Shown here: one piece after another, positions 14,560-23,380 of the stretch
Layout of the letters: every line of letters starts with the position of its first letter
Numbering within the stretch: position 1 is the stretch's first letter
Origin: Brevundimonas sp.
GTDB lineage: Bacteria; Pseudomonadota; Alphaproteobacteria; Caulobacterales; Caulobacteraceae
Direction of reading: 5' to 3'
DNA: 64,000 bases
NCBI RefSeq assembly: GCF_019636155.1
Contig: NZ_JAHBYB010000003.1
Coordinates: forward strand, 186,001-250,000
Program-made: the position numbers and the translations under genes
The notes under the pieces: generated by a model
Told to the model about the DNA's origin: nothing
Databases searched by the model: none
What the model saw: the letters and a program-made list of their open reading frames with translations, nothing else

Positions 14560-17500
14560 ATGATCGCTGCTTCCGCCCCGCCCCTTGCCCTGTCCCAGGA
14601 TTGGGACACGCTGGATCACGGAAAATTCGCCGACGAGACGGCGATGGTGCGCGGGCTTCTGGGCCGGGTTCCGCTGGACGGCGACGGCCGCCGGGCGGTG
14701 CTGGGCCAGGCCGTTGATCTGGTCGAACGCGCGCGCGCCAGCGTCAAGAAACAGGGGGTGGTCGAAGGCTTCCTGCAAGAGTTCAGCCTCGGCACCCGCG
14801 AGGGCCTGGCCCTGATGTGTCTGGCAGAGGCCCTGCTGCGCACGCCCGACGAGGACACCCGCGACCGGCTGATCGCCGAAAAGATCGGCTCGGCCGACTG
14901 GGCGTCTCATCTGGGACAGTCGGACAGCCTGTTCGTCAACGCCTCGACCTGGGGCCTGATGCTGACGGGCAAGCTGGTCGATGCGGACGAGGAGGCGAAG
15001 ACTGACCTGCCCGGCTTCCTGAAGCGTATCGCCGGGCGGCTGGGCGAGCCGGTCATCCGCCAGGCGGTGGCCACGGCGGTCAAGATCATGGGTGAGCAGT
15101 TCGTGGTCGGCCGCACCATCGAGGCGGCCCTGAAACGCGCCGACCGCGAAGGCTGGCTGTGCAGTTTCGACATGCTGGGCGAAGGCGCCCGCACCGCCCA
15201 CGACGCCGAACGCTATGAACACATCTACGCCGAAGCCATCGAGGCGGTGGGCCAGACGGCCGGGGGCCAGGGTCCGGAAAGCGGCCACGGCGTCTCGGTC
15301 AAGCTGTCGGCCCTGTCGCCGCGCTATGAGGCGATGCACGAAGACCGGGTCTGGGCCGAGCTTTACCCCCGCACCCGCCGCCTGGCCCTGATCGCGGCCC
15401 GGCACGACATCAACTTCACCATCGACGCCGAAGAGGCCGACCGGCTGGCCCTGTCGCTGAAACTGCTGGACGCCCTGGCGCATGATCCGGAACTGGGCGA
15501 CTGGAAGGGGCTGGGTCTGGCGGTCCAGGCCTATCAGAAGCGCGGGCCCGAGGTGATCGCCCGCGTCGCCGACCTGGCCCGGACCAGCGGCCGTCGCCTG
15601 ATGGTGCGCCTGGTCAAGGGCGCCTATTGGGACACCGAGATCAAGCGCGCCCAGGTGGGGGGCCGCACCGACTATCCGGTCTTCACCACCAAGGCGGCGA
15701 CGGACCTGAACTATCTGGTCTGCGCCCGGGCCATGATCGCGGCGGCGCCGCACCTGTACGCCCAGTTCGCCACCCACAACGCCCATTCCCTGGCCGCCGT
15801 TCACAAGATGGCCGCCGACGCGGGCGTGAAGATCGAGTTCCAGCGCCTGCACGGCATGGGCGAGGCCCTCTACGCCGCCGCCGAGGACGTCTGGCGCGAC
15901 GACCAGATCGTGGTGCGGGCCTATGCCCCCGTCGGAGGACATGAGGAACTACTGCCCTATCTGGTGCGCAGGCTGCTGGAGAACGGCGCCAACTCCTCCT
16001 TTGTACACGCCCTGCTGGACGAACGGGTGCCCGCAGCGGCCGTCGCCGCCGATCCCATCGCCGAGGTCGAGGCCCACCCCGACCGCCACGCCCGCATTCC
16101 GATCCCCAAGGACATGTACATGGACCGCCAGAACTCTCTGGGCCGAGACTATTCCCAGGCCGCCGACCGCGAGCGGCAAGCCCTGGCCCTGGCGGCCGTG
16201 GACGCCGAGACCCTGACCTCGGGTCCGATCATCGGGGGGATCCTGCGCGCGGGCGACAACCCGCAGGAGGTCCGCAACCCCTGGAACGGCCATCTGCTGG
16301 GCCATGCGTCGGAAGCGGCGGCCGCGGACATCGATGCGGCGGCCGAGGCCGCCCACCGCGCCCAGGTCGCCTGGGACCGCAAGGGCGGCGCGGGCCGCGC
16401 CCCGGTGCTGCGCGCCATGGCCGACGCCCTGGAAGCCGAGATGGACCGGCTGGTCGCCCTGCTGTCGCGCGAGGCGGGCAAGACCCTGAACGACGGCGTG
16501 GCCGAGGTGCGCGAGGCGGCCGACTTCTGCCGCTACTACGCCATGCTGGCCGAGCGGGACTTCGGCGGGGCCAAGACGCTGGAAGGCCCGGTGGGCGAGA
16601 TCAACCAGCTGGTCCTGCACGGCCGCGGCGTCTTCGCCTGCATCAGCCCGTGGAACTTCCCCCTGGCCATCTTCACCGGCCAGATCGCCGCCGCCCTGGC
16701 CGCCGGCAACGGGGTGCTGGCCAAGCCGGCCGAGCAGACGCCCCTGATCGCGGCCGAGGCGGTGCGCCTGTTCCACAAGGCCGGGCTGGACCCCAGCCTG
16801 CTGGCCCTGGTTCCGGGGCGCGGCGAGACGGTGGGCGCGGCCCTGACCTCCCATCCCCTGATCGACGGGGTGGCCTTCACAGGCGGCACCGACACGGCCA
16901 CGGCCATCAACCGCGCCCTGGCCGCGCGGCCCGGCGCCATCATTCCCTTCATCGCCGAGACGGGCGGGCTGAACGGCATGTTCGTGGACACCACGGCCCT
17001 GAAGGAACAGGTGATCGACGACGTGATCCTGTCGGCCTTCGGCTCGGCGGGACAGCGCTGTTCGGCCCTGCGGCTGCTCTATGTGCCGCACGATGCGGCC
17101 GATGCCCTGATCGAGGGGCTGAAGGGCGCCCTGGCGGCCCAGGTGGTGGGCGACCCGGCCGATCCCACGACCGACATCGGCCCGGTCATCGACGCCGACG
17201 CCCGAGCGATGCTGGACGCCCACCTGAAGCGGCTGGAAGGCGACGCGAAAATCATCGCCCGCGCCGAACTGCCGGCCCAGGCTGATCGCGGTCATGTCTT
17301 CGCCCCGACTCTTGCCGAGGTCCCGACCCCCGACTATCTGGAGCGCGAGGTGTTCGGCCCGATCCTGCACATCTGCCGCTACCACCCCAAGGATCTGAAG
17401 GCGACGGCGGGCAAGCTGGCGGCGCGCGGCTATGGCCTGACGCTTGGGGTGCACAGCCGCATCGAGGCCTTCGCCGAAGAGGTGGCGCGCCTGGTCCCGG

Positions 17501-17691
17501 CCGGAAACGTTTATATCAACCGCTCGATCATCGGCGCGGTGGTGGGGGTCCAGCCCTTCGGCGGCGAGGGCCTGTCCGGCACCGGCCCCAAGGCGGGCGG
17601 CCCCTACAGCCTGATCCGCTATGCGGCCGAAAAGGCCATCAGCAACAACATCTCGGCCCAGGGCGGGGACCCGGCGCTGCTGAATCTGTAA
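14560..17691 (+). CDS. putA: Bifunctional proline dehydrogenase / glutamate-semialdehyde dehydrogenase
   Basis: Oxidises proline to glutamate in two steps with substrate channelling; 1043 residues. The N-terminal FAD-dependent proline dehydrogenase barrel (about 150-480) shows GWLCSFDMLGEGART, GVSVKLSALSPRYE, RLVKGAYWDTEIKRAQ and FATHNAHSLAAV. The NAD-dependent P5C dehydrogenase (about 530-1030) shows ISPWNFPLAIFTGQIAAALAAGN, the ETGGLNGMF base region, catalytic Cys834 in GSAGQRCSALRLLY, and EVFGPILHICRY. It lacks the ribbon-helix-helix DNA-binding domain of E. coli PutA, so it is the short non-autoregulatory type; control must come from elsewhere. ATG 14560. Good substrate-induced operon candidate with the dyad at 14521-14544. 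Confidence 0.97.
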   Translation: MIAASAPPLALSQDWDTLDHGKFADETAMVRGLLGRVPLDGDGRRAVLGQAVDLVERARASVKKQGVVEGFLQEFSLGTREGLALMCLAEALLRTPDEDTRDRLIAEKIGSADWASHLGQSDSLFVNASTWGLMLTGKLVDADEEAKTDLPGFLKRIAGRLGEPVIRQAVATAVKIMGEQFVVGRTIEAALKRADREGWLCSFDMLGEGARTAHDAERYEHIYAEAIEAVGQTAGGQGPESGHGVSVKLSALSPRYEAMHEDRVWAELYPRTRRLALIAARHDINFTIDAEEADRLALSLKLLDALAHDPELGDWKGLGLAVQAYQKRGPEVIARVADLARTSGRRLMVRLVKGAYWDTEIKRAQVGGRTDYPVFTTKAATDLNYLVCARAMIAAAPHLYAQFATHNAHSLAAVHKMAADAGVKIEFQRLHGMGEALYAAAEDVWRDDQIVVRAYAPVGGHEELLPYLVRRLLENGANSSFVHALLDERVPAAAVAADPIAEVEAHPDRHARIPIPKDMYMDRQNSLGRDYSQAADRERQALALAAVDAETLTSGPIIGGILRAGDNPQEVRNPWNGHLLGHASEAAAADIDAAAEAAHRAQVAWDRKGGAGRAPVLRAMADALEAEMDRLVALLSREAGKTLNDGVAEVREAADFCRYYAMLAERDFGGAKTLEGPVGEINQLVLHGRGVFACISPWNFPLAIFTGQIAAALAAGNGVLAKPAEQTPLIAAEAVRLFHKAGLDPSLLALVPGRGETVGAALTSHPLIDGVAFTGGTDTATAINRALAARPGAIIPFIAETGGLNGMFVDTTALKEQVIDDVILSAFGSAGQRCSALRLLYVPHDAADALIEGLKGALAAQVVGDPADPTTDIGPVIDADARAMLDAHLKRLEGDAKIIARAELPAQADRGHVFAPTLAEVPTPDYLEREVFGPILHICRYHPKDLKATAGKLAARGYGLTLGVHSRIEAFAEEVARLVPAGNVYINRSIIGAVVGVQPFGGEGLSGTGPKAGGPYSLIRYAAEKAISNNISAQGGDPALLNL

Positions 17692-17713
17692 CCGCCCCCT
17701 GGGGACGGGACCG

Positions 17714-18934
17714 ATGACCGAGATCTATCGCAGCGACACGATTGTCGTGCGCGTCGTCCCGTCCAACGACACCACGCAATGGGTCGTGACCTTCGACAAC
17801 TACGGCCTCGGGCCGGGTTTCGACCGCAAGGGGTTCGGTGAGGACTTCCTGCACGCCTCGGGCGTATCGGCCGTCCATGTGCTGGGGCGGGGCGACGACT
17901 GGTACCAGTATCCGGACATCCTGGCCGCCATGGCCGCCGTGCGCGCCCAGGTCGCCGGGGCCCGGCGCGTGGTCACCTACGGCTCAAGCATGGGGGCCTA
18001 CGCCGCGTTGAGACTGGCCGACGCGGCGGGGGCCGATGGCGCCCTGGCCCTCTCGCCGCAGTTCTCGGTCGATCCGGCGAAGGTTCCGTTCGAGGCGCGC
18101 TGGGCGGCGGACGGACGGCGGCTGGATTTCCGCCCCGAGATCGAGGCGCGCATCGCCTGCAAGGCCCGCGCCCTGATCGTCTATGACGCCGCCGGCGCCG
18201 ATCGTCGCCATATCGACCTGATTGCGCGAGAGATCGACGCGGACCGGGTCGGCCTGAGGCACATCGATCATCCCGCCGCCGTCTTTCTGCAGGAGTCGGG
18301 TCTGCTGGGCCCGCTGGTGCTGGATTTCGCCAGCGGACGCCTGGACATCGAAACCTTCCGTCGCCGCGCCGACCGCGCCCGGCGCGCCAGCGTGACCTGC
18401 CTGGCCCTTTTGGCCCGGCGCCAGCCGCCGCGACGGAGTCGGGCGGCGCTTCGGCTCGCGGAACGCGCGGTTCGCATCGCTCCCGAATCCGCCGTCGCCC
18501 TGTCGTGCCTGGCCGTGCAGCTGAGCCGCAGCGACCGTCATGAGGAGGCCGTGGCCGTCCACGAGCGGGCCACCGAAGCCGGCGGGCGGTCCCCCAACCA
18601 TCTGACCAGCCACGCCCATGTCCTTGTCGACGCCGGGCGGATTTCGGAAGCTATCGTCCTGGTTCGGGAAGCCATCGCCGCCGAGCCGGGCGCAGCGCAT
18701 CATCAACGCTGGCTGGCGACCTTGTTGAGTGATGCTGGCGATGCGCCTGGCGCCTTGCGGGCCCTGGAACGCGCCCTGGTTCTGGACCCCCTGAACCAAG
18801 CCTATCGGGCATCGGTGATCGAGGCGCGCCTGAACCGCAACGGCCTGGGCGGTCTTGTGGCGCGCCTGGGCGGCAGGCTGCGCACCGGCCGGAAAAAGAT
18901 CGCTCGACTGTGGCGATCCACGACGCGGCCCTGA
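17714..18934 (+). CDS. Alpha/beta-hydrolase-like domain fused to TPR repeats
   Basis: A 406-residue cytoplasmic-looking protein of unknown function. Residues about 1-215 look like an alpha/beta hydrolase fold: strand VVTYGSSMGAYAALRLADAAGA with a G-x-S-x-G nucleophile elbow at Ser92, Asp near LIVYDAAGADRRHID, and a His in HIDHPAAVF as a possible triad. Residues about 245-370 contain at least three TPR-like helical pairs (RAALRLAERAVRIAPESAVA; EAVAVHERATEAGGRSPNH; EAIVLVREAIAAEPGAAHH; GALRALERALVLDPLNQAY). A basic tail follows. It starts 22 bp after putA and may be cotranscribed. Similar hydrolase-TPR proteins occur near polysaccharide genes, but no role is certain. Confidence 0.75.
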   Translation: MTEIYRSDTIVVRVVPSNDTTQWVVTFDNYGLGPGFDRKGFGEDFLHASGVSAVHVLGRGDDWYQYPDILAAMAAVRAQVAGARRVVTYGSSMGAYAALRLADAAGADGALALSPQFSVDPAKVPFEARWAADGRRLDFRPEIEARIACKARALIVYDAAGADRRHIDLIAREIDADRVGLRHIDHPAAVFLQESGLLGPLVLDFASGRLDIETFRRRADRARRASVTCLALLARRQPPRRSRAALRLAERAVRIAPESAVALSCLAVQLSRSDRHEEAVAVHERATEAGGRSPNHLTSHAHVLVDAGRISEAIVLVREAIAAEPGAAHHQRWLATLLSDAGDAPGALRALERALVLDPLNQAYRASVIEARLNRNGLGGLVARLGGRLRTGRKKIARLWRSTTRP

Positions 18935-18963
18935 CCCGAAGGACCGCGCCGAACATCCTGGCC

Positions 18964-19881
18964 TCAACCGGCCGGCCATCCGCCCGCGCGGCTGAGGGCG
19001 CTGGGGGCGGGGCGGCCGATCTGGGCGCCGATCCAGCGGGCCGTCTCGATCAGGGCGTCCAGGTCGTGGCCGGTCTCGAAGCCGGCGCGCTCCAGCATAT
19101 AGACCAGGTCCTCGGTGGCGATGTTGCCGGTGGCGCCGGGGGCGAAGGGGCAGCCGCCGATTCCGCCGACCGAGGCGTCCAGCACCGTCACCCCCGCCTC
19201 GATCCCGGCGTGAGCGTTGGCCAGGCCGGTGTTGCGGGTGTCGTGGAAATGTAGCCGCAGGACGGCGTCGGGGGCGGCCTTGCGCGCCGCCTCGATCTTG
19301 CGGGTCACGCTCCAGGGGTCGCCGACGCCGATGGTGTCGGCCAGGCCGATCTCCTCGACCCCCAGGGCGGCGACGCGGCCGACCAGGTCGGCGACCTGGT
19401 CCACCCCGACCTCGCCGTCGAACGGACAGCCCCAGACGCAGGACAGGGTGACCGACAGCCGGGGCGTCGCCCCCGGCCCCGCCCCGGCGTTGGCCCGTCC
19501 GGCGACGATGTCGGACAGCATCCGGACCTGCTGGTCCACCGTCTGGCCCTGGTTCTTCAGGCCGAAGCCGTCGGTGGCGCTCATGGCCACATTGACCTCG
19601 TCCACCGCCGTGTTCAGGGCGCGGTCATAGCCCCGGCCGTTCAGGACCAGGCCGATGCGGCTGCGGCCCGGCTGGTGGGGCAGTTCGGCCATCACCTCTT
19701 CGGCGCCGGCCATCTGGGGCACATATTTGGGATGGACGAAGCTGACCGCCTCGATGCGCCGCGAACCGGCGGCCTCCAGCCGGCGCACCAGCTCGGCGCG
19801 GACGGCCGGGGCCAGGACGGTCTTTTCATTCTGCAGGCCGTCGCGGGGGCCCACCTCGACAATCTGGATGGCGCGGCTCAT
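18964..19881 (-). CDS. mvaB: Hydroxymethylglutaryl-CoA lyase
   Basis: TIM-barrel lyase of 305 residues that cleaves HMG-CoA to acetyl-CoA and acetoacetate, the last step of leucine catabolism. Visible: IVEVGPRDGLQNEK with metal/substrate Asp and Arg, the FVHPKYVPQMAGAEEV segment, HFHDTRNTGLANA with metal-binding histidines, and the signature SVGGIGGCPFAPGATGN that contains the catalytic cysteine. Its start codon overlaps the stop of the upstream glycosyltransferase (19878-19881), so the two are coupled, although their functions look unrelated. No other leucine-degradation genes are in the window. Confidence 0.93.
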   Translation of the reverse strand: MSRAIQIVEVGPRDGLQNEKTVLAPAVRAELVRRLEAAGSRRIEAVSFVHPKYVPQMAGAEEVMAELPHQPGRSRIGLVLNGRGYDRALNTAVDEVNVAMSATDGFGLKNQGQTVDQQVRMLSDIVAGRANAGAGPGATPRLSVTLSCVWGCPFDGEVGVDQVADLVGRVAALGVEEIGLADTIGVGDPWSVTRKIEAARKAAPDAVLRLHFHDTRNTGLANAHAGIEAGVTVLDASVGGIGGCPFAPGATGNIATEDLVYMLERAGFETGHDLDALIETARWIGAQIGRPAPSALSRAGGWPAG

Positions 19882-21539
19882 CGGTCGGCTCCCGGCGGGG
19901 CGTAGACGGTCAGGGCGACGTCGTCGCCGGTCGAATAGTTGTGGCCCCGCACCTCGCCGACGGCGCGGCCGGCCACTCCTTGCGCGGCGGCGGCCTGGCG
20001 GAAGGCCTCGGCGTCGCGGGCCTCGACCACGGCGGGCCGGCCCTCGGCCAGGGCGCGGGCGGCGCCGGCGGCGTCGGTCAGCTGGGTCCGGGTGCCGGTC
20101 AGGAAGACGAAGCTGGGTTCATGGAAACGGGTGATGGCCACCGGGCCGGGGGTGCGCCCCTGGTCCGGATGCAGATGGGCCGCGCGCAGGGTCTTCTCCA
20201 GCTGGACGGAAACCGCCAGCGGCCGCAGCTGGCGGATGGTGCCGGCCAGGGCCGCGTGGGAGACGACGCCGAAGCCCAGGGCGATCAGCACCGCCGTCAC
20301 CGCCGCCCGGTTCAGCAGCAGGAAGCCCCCGACCAGGGCCGCCCCCACCGCCCCGACCATGGTCACGGCCGCCCAGGTCTGGGCCGTCGAGCGGCCGAAC
20401 TCGGTCAGGCCATACAGGACCACCAGACAGATGAGCCCCGCGGTGAACAGGCCCAGGAAGGCGCCCAGCCGCCGCGAGACCGTGCCGATGGGCCGGGTCA
20501 GGGCCGCGGCGGCCAGCAGGGCCAGGGCCCCGAAGGTCGGCAGGGTGTAGTGGATCAGCTTGGTCGGCGTCAGTTCGAACATCAGCCAGGCCGGAACCAG
20601 CCAGCAGACCAGGAACCGCACGGCCGGCTCGGCCCGGCGGCTCCAGGCCGTCGACAGGGCGGCCGGCAGCATCAGGGTGGCGGGAAACAGCAGCAGGGGC
20701 GCGGCCAGGATGTAGTATCCCGGCGGTGCGCCGTGGCTTTCGTGGCCGCCCGCGACCTTTGGCGCCAGGTCGCCCATGATCGCCTCGCGCCAGAAGCCGC
20801 CGTCGGTGGCGATGGTCACGGCGATGGCCCAGGGGCCGACGATCAGCGCCAGCAGCGGCAGGCCCCAGCCCCAACCGAGGCCGCGCACCCATTTCCAGTC
20901 GCGGTCCCACAAAGACAGGGCGATCAGGGTCAAGCCGACCACAAGCACACCGATCGGCCCCTTGATCAGGACCGAGACCCCCAGGGCGGCCCAGAACATC
21001 AGCTTGTGCGGTCTTCGCCCCGCCTCGCCGGCGCGGGCGGCCATATAGAGGCGCGACAGGGCCGCCATGGCCACGGTCACGGCGGCGCACAGGACGGCGT
21101 CGGTCTTGGCGATCCCGGCCTCGGTCGACAGCAGGAAACAGGCCCCCAGAATGGCTCCGGCCAGGAAGCCGGCCCGCGCCCCGAACAGGGCCGCCCCGGC
21201 CCAGGCGCAGGCGGCGGCCGCGATCATGGCCGCCAGCAGGGAGGGGATGCGATAGGGGGCGATGGCCCGGTCCTCGACCTGGGAGGTGGCCGCCACGGCC
21301 GCGGCCTGAAGCCAGTAGATGCCGACCGGCTTCTTCCAGCGCGGCTGGTCCTGGAAGCGGATATCGACATAGTCGCCGGTCTCCAGCATCTGGGCCGTGG
21401 CCTGGGCGAAGCGGCTTTCGTCGCGATCCAGCGGCGGCAGCAGCAGCAGGCCCGGCAGGCCGGCGATCATCGCCACCAGGGCGGCGAACAGGGGGCCGCG
21501 CCAGCCCTGGATATGCCGGTCGAGATTGGGTCGGGTCAT
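19878..21539 (-). CDS. GT39/ArnT-like membrane glycosyltransferase
   Basis: Integral membrane glycosyltransferase of 553 residues with about 12 TM helices, of the ArnT/PMT superfamily that moves sugars from polyprenyl-phosphate donors onto lipid A or protein. The N-terminal LPLLPPLDRDESRFAQATAQMLETGDYV-type loop carries the catalytic DRDE acidic motif (about residue 38-41), followed by RFQDQPRWKKPVGIYWLQA. The C-terminal 130 residues form a soluble domain. It is divergent from a GT2 gene that resembles dolichyl-phosphate mannose synthases, 56 bp away. That pairing fits a donor-synthase plus transferase pair, possibly for lipid A or glycan decoration. Confidence 0.87.
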   Translation of the reverse strand: MTRPNLDRHIQGWRGPLFAALVAMIAGLPGLLLLPPLDRDESRFAQATAQMLETGDYVDIRFQDQPRWKKPVGIYWLQAAAVAATSQVEDRAIAPYRIPSLLAAMIAAAACAWAGAALFGARAGFLAGAILGACFLLSTEAGIAKTDAVLCAAVTVAMAALSRLYMAARAGEAGRRPHKLMFWAALGVSVLIKGPIGVLVVGLTLIALSLWDRDWKWVRGLGWGWGLPLLALIVGPWAIAVTIATDGGFWREAIMGDLAPKVAGGHESHGAPPGYYILAAPLLLFPATLMLPAALSTAWSRRAEPAVRFLVCWLVPAWLMFELTPTKLIHYTLPTFGALALLAAAALTRPIGTVSRRLGAFLGLFTAGLICLVVLYGLTEFGRSTAQTWAAVTMVGAVGAALVGGFLLLNRAAVTAVLIALGFGVVSHAALAGTIRQLRPLAVSVQLEKTLRAAHLHPDQGRTPGPVAITRFHEPSFVFLTGTRTQLTDAAGAARALAEGRPAVVEARDAEAFRQAAAAQGVAGRAVGEVRGHNYSTGDDVALTVYAPPGADR

Positions 21540-21595
21540 GCGACCTTCCTAACACGGCGTTTTCGCCGGCGTCAGCCGCTGCTAGAGGTGCGGAC

Positions 21596-22327
21596 ATGGA
21601 TGCTTCCGACACGCCCGACATCTCCGTGGTCGTTCCCGTGCACGACGAGGCCGGGGCCGCCGGTCCCCTGGCGCGCGAGATCGCCGCCGCCTTCGCGGGC
21701 CGGCCCTATGAGATGATCTTCGTCGATGACGCCTCCAGGGATACGACCCTGGCCGAGCTGCGGGCCCTGATGGCCGAGCTGCCGGCGCTGCGGGTGCTCA
21801 GCCACGCGACCAATGCGGGCCAGAGCCGGGCGGTGCGCACCGGGGTGCTGGCGGCGCGCGGGGCCATTGTGGTGACCCTGGACGGCGATGGCCAGAACCC
21901 GCCGGCCGAGGCGCCGAAGCTGGCCGACGCCCTGATGGCGGCCCCGCCGAACGTGGCCCTGGTGGGCGGCCGCCGCGCCAAGCGCCAGGACACGGCCGCC
22001 AAACGCTGGGCCTCGCGCTGGGCCAACGGCATCCGCAAACGCCTTTTGAAGGATGACGCCGACGACACCGGCTGCGGGCTGAAGGCCTTCCGGCGCGACG
22101 TCTTCCTGCGCCTGCCCTATTTCGATCACCTCCACCGCTATCTGCCGGCCCTGATGATCCGCGAGGGCTATGAGAACCGCTATCTCGACGTCGATCACCG
22201 CCACCGCGAGACGGGCCGGTCGAAATACACCAACTGGGGCCGGCTGACCGCCTCCCTGTCGGACCTGATGGGGGTCATGTGGCTGAAATCCCGGGCCCGG
22301 CGGCCGGGCGGGATCAGCGAGTTCTGA
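21596..22327 (+). CDS. GT2 polyprenyl-phosphate glycosyltransferase (DPM1/ArnC-like)
   Basis: GT-A fold glycosyltransferase of 243 residues that likely loads a sugar onto undecaprenyl phosphate. It has ISVVVPVHDEAGAAGPLAREI at the N-terminus, MIFVDDASRDTTLAEL (nucleotide-sugar Asp pair), GAIVVTLDGDGQNPPAE (the D-x-D-like metal motif), DTGCGLKAFRRDVFLRLPYFDHLHRYLPALMIREGY and HRHRETGRSKYTNWGR (acceptor loop). There is no clear C-terminal TM pair, as in soluble DPM1 enzymes. Divergent from the ArnT-like gene; likely its donor-synthesising partner. Confidence 0.87.
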   Translation: MDASDTPDISVVVPVHDEAGAAGPLAREIAAAFAGRPYEMIFVDDASRDTTLAELRALMAELPALRVLSHATNAGQSRAVRTGVLAARGAIVVTLDGDGQNPPAEAPKLADALMAAPPNVALVGGRRAKRQDTAAKRWASRWANGIRKRLLKDDADDTGCGLKAFRRDVFLRLPYFDHLHRYLPALMIREGYENRYLDVDHRHRETGRSKYTNWGRLTASLSDLMGVMWLKSRARRPGGISEF

Positions 22328-22436
22328 GGCTGCGCGGACCGCCCGCGCGGCGCGGGCGTAGCGATATGGAGCGAACGGGGGTATTCACCGTTAACAAGCT
22401 CGGCCGTGGCTCGCGGCTGTCGCCAAGGAACGTCCC

Positions 22437-22862
22437 ATGCTGATCGCCCTGCCGCTGCTGATGATCCCGGTGGTGCTCTACAATATCGTGGTCCTGACCA
22501 ACGGCCTGACCGGGGCGGGCATGGCCGCGGCCGACGCCACCCTGCGCGAGCCGATGTTCTCGATCCCCATGGCCTCGGGCGCCAGCTGGAACGTGGGATC
22601 GGGCGACCTGATCCTGTTCCTGTCGCTGATCCTGCTGTTCTTCGAACTGCTGAAGTCGACGTCCAGCCGCAAGGTGGCGATCGTCAATCACGCCCTGTCG
22701 ATGATCCTGTTCGTGGTCTGCCTGGTGGAGTTCCTGCTGATCCGCGGCTTCGCCACCTCGACCTTCTTCCTGATCGTGACCATGGTCATGCTGGACGTCC
22801 TGGCCGGCTTCATCGTCACCATCATCTCGGCCCGCAAGGACCTGGATTTCGGCGGAGCCTGA
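22437..22862 (+). CDS. Small four-helix membrane protein
   Basis: A 141-residue hydrophobic protein with about four predicted TM helices (about 1-22, 58-75, 85-105, 110-130) and few charged residues outside SSRKVA and SARKDLDF. I do not recognise a named family beyond a conserved hypothetical look. ATG 22437 is preceded by AAGGAACG. It is separated from the GT2 gene by 110 bp containing a GC-rich hairpin, and is followed by the dispersed hairpin repeat at 22870-22911. Confidence 0.75.
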   Translation: MLIALPLLMIPVVLYNIVVLTNGLTGAGMAAADATLREPMFSIPMASGASWNVGSGDLILFLSLILLFFELLKSTSSRKVAIVNHALSMILFVVCLVEFLLIRGFATSTFFLIVTMVMLDVLAGFIVTIISARKDLDFGGA

Positions 22863-22869
22863 GAGGTTT

Positions 22870-22911
22870 CCCGCTAACGCTCGTCTCGAACAGGCTCGCT
22901 GACTGAGCGGG
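22870..22911. repeat. Dispersed hairpin repeat, copy related to 52433-52587
   Basis: A 42-base hairpin with outer arms CCCGCT (22870-22875) and AGCGGG (22906-22911) enclosing TAACGCTCG and TCGCTG-nn-TGAG. The same core elements in the opposite orientation make up the first of the three 54-base repeats at 52433. It sits just after the stop codon of the membrane-protein gene and could also act as a transcript 3' end, though it lacks a T run. Confidence 0.6.
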
Positions 22912-22989
22912 TCAGGAGAAGGCGGTGAAGATCAGGGCGACGACGGCGACGTCGAACAGGCGGGCGGCGAACGAGAGAAACTGGGCCAT
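22912..22989 (-). CDS. Possible 25-residue membrane peptide
   Basis: A short frame beginning MAQFLSFAARLFDV and ending ALIFTAFS; almost entirely hydrophobic after residue 8, so a single TM or membrane-associated helix. The codons have very high third-position GC like real genes here. The ribosome-binding site is weak. Its stop abuts the hairpin repeat. It may be a genuine small protein or chance; no family recognised. Confidence 0.3.
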   Translation of the reverse strand: MAQFLSFAARLFDVAVVALIFTAFS

Positions 22990-23058
22990 GGGCGTTCCGG
23001 AAGGCGACGATGTCCCGCCGTCCCAGCAAGCCCCGTGCCGGACGCCCCGGCGGCCCGG

Positions 23059-23373
23059 TCAGATGTCGGTGACGGTCTTTCGCCCCGCGCGGGGGCGCCG
23101 TTCGCGGTCGCCCGAATATTCCCGGCCCAGATAGACGGCGCGGGCCTGGTCCAGCACCGGCGCCCCGCCCTTCAGCCCGCGTTTCTGGCCGGACTGTCCC
23201 AGCAGCTGGGCGGCGAAGGCGGGATCGGCGGGCGTCGGCGGGGCGGCAGGGCTTGCCGGGCGGCCGGCAGCCTCTTCGGGCGGGTCCAGGGGAACCAGGG
23301 CGCGGCCGGCGGCCGGGGCGCGACGCTGGCCCTGGCGACGGTCCTGGCGGCGCTGATCGCCCTGGTCGGCCAT
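23059..23373 (-). CDS. Conserved hypothetical protein downstream of phaR
   Basis: A 104-residue protein. The first 50 residues are charged and then Pro/Ala-rich, probably disordered; the C-terminal half is more ordered-looking with AFAAQLLGQSGQKRGLKGG, a segment that looks conserved, followed by APVLDQARAVYLGREYSGDRERRP. Starts 7 bp after the phaR stop, so very likely cotranscribed with it. No function is known to me; the basic C-terminus would allow nucleic-acid or polymer binding. Confidence 0.65.
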   Translation of the reverse strand: MADQGDQRRQDRRQGQRRAPAAGRALVPLDPPEEAAGRPASPAAPPTPADPAFAAQLLGQSGQKRGLKGGAPVLDQARAVYLGREYSGDRERRPRAGRKTVTDI

Positions 23374-23380
23374 GGGCGGA

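Noticed and set aside
14443-15942. Long N-terminal extension of the GT4 glycosyltransferase frame
   Set aside because: It runs antisense through putA and has no family similarity; the glycosyltransferase begins naturally at ATG 14442 (MRIVLATDAW).
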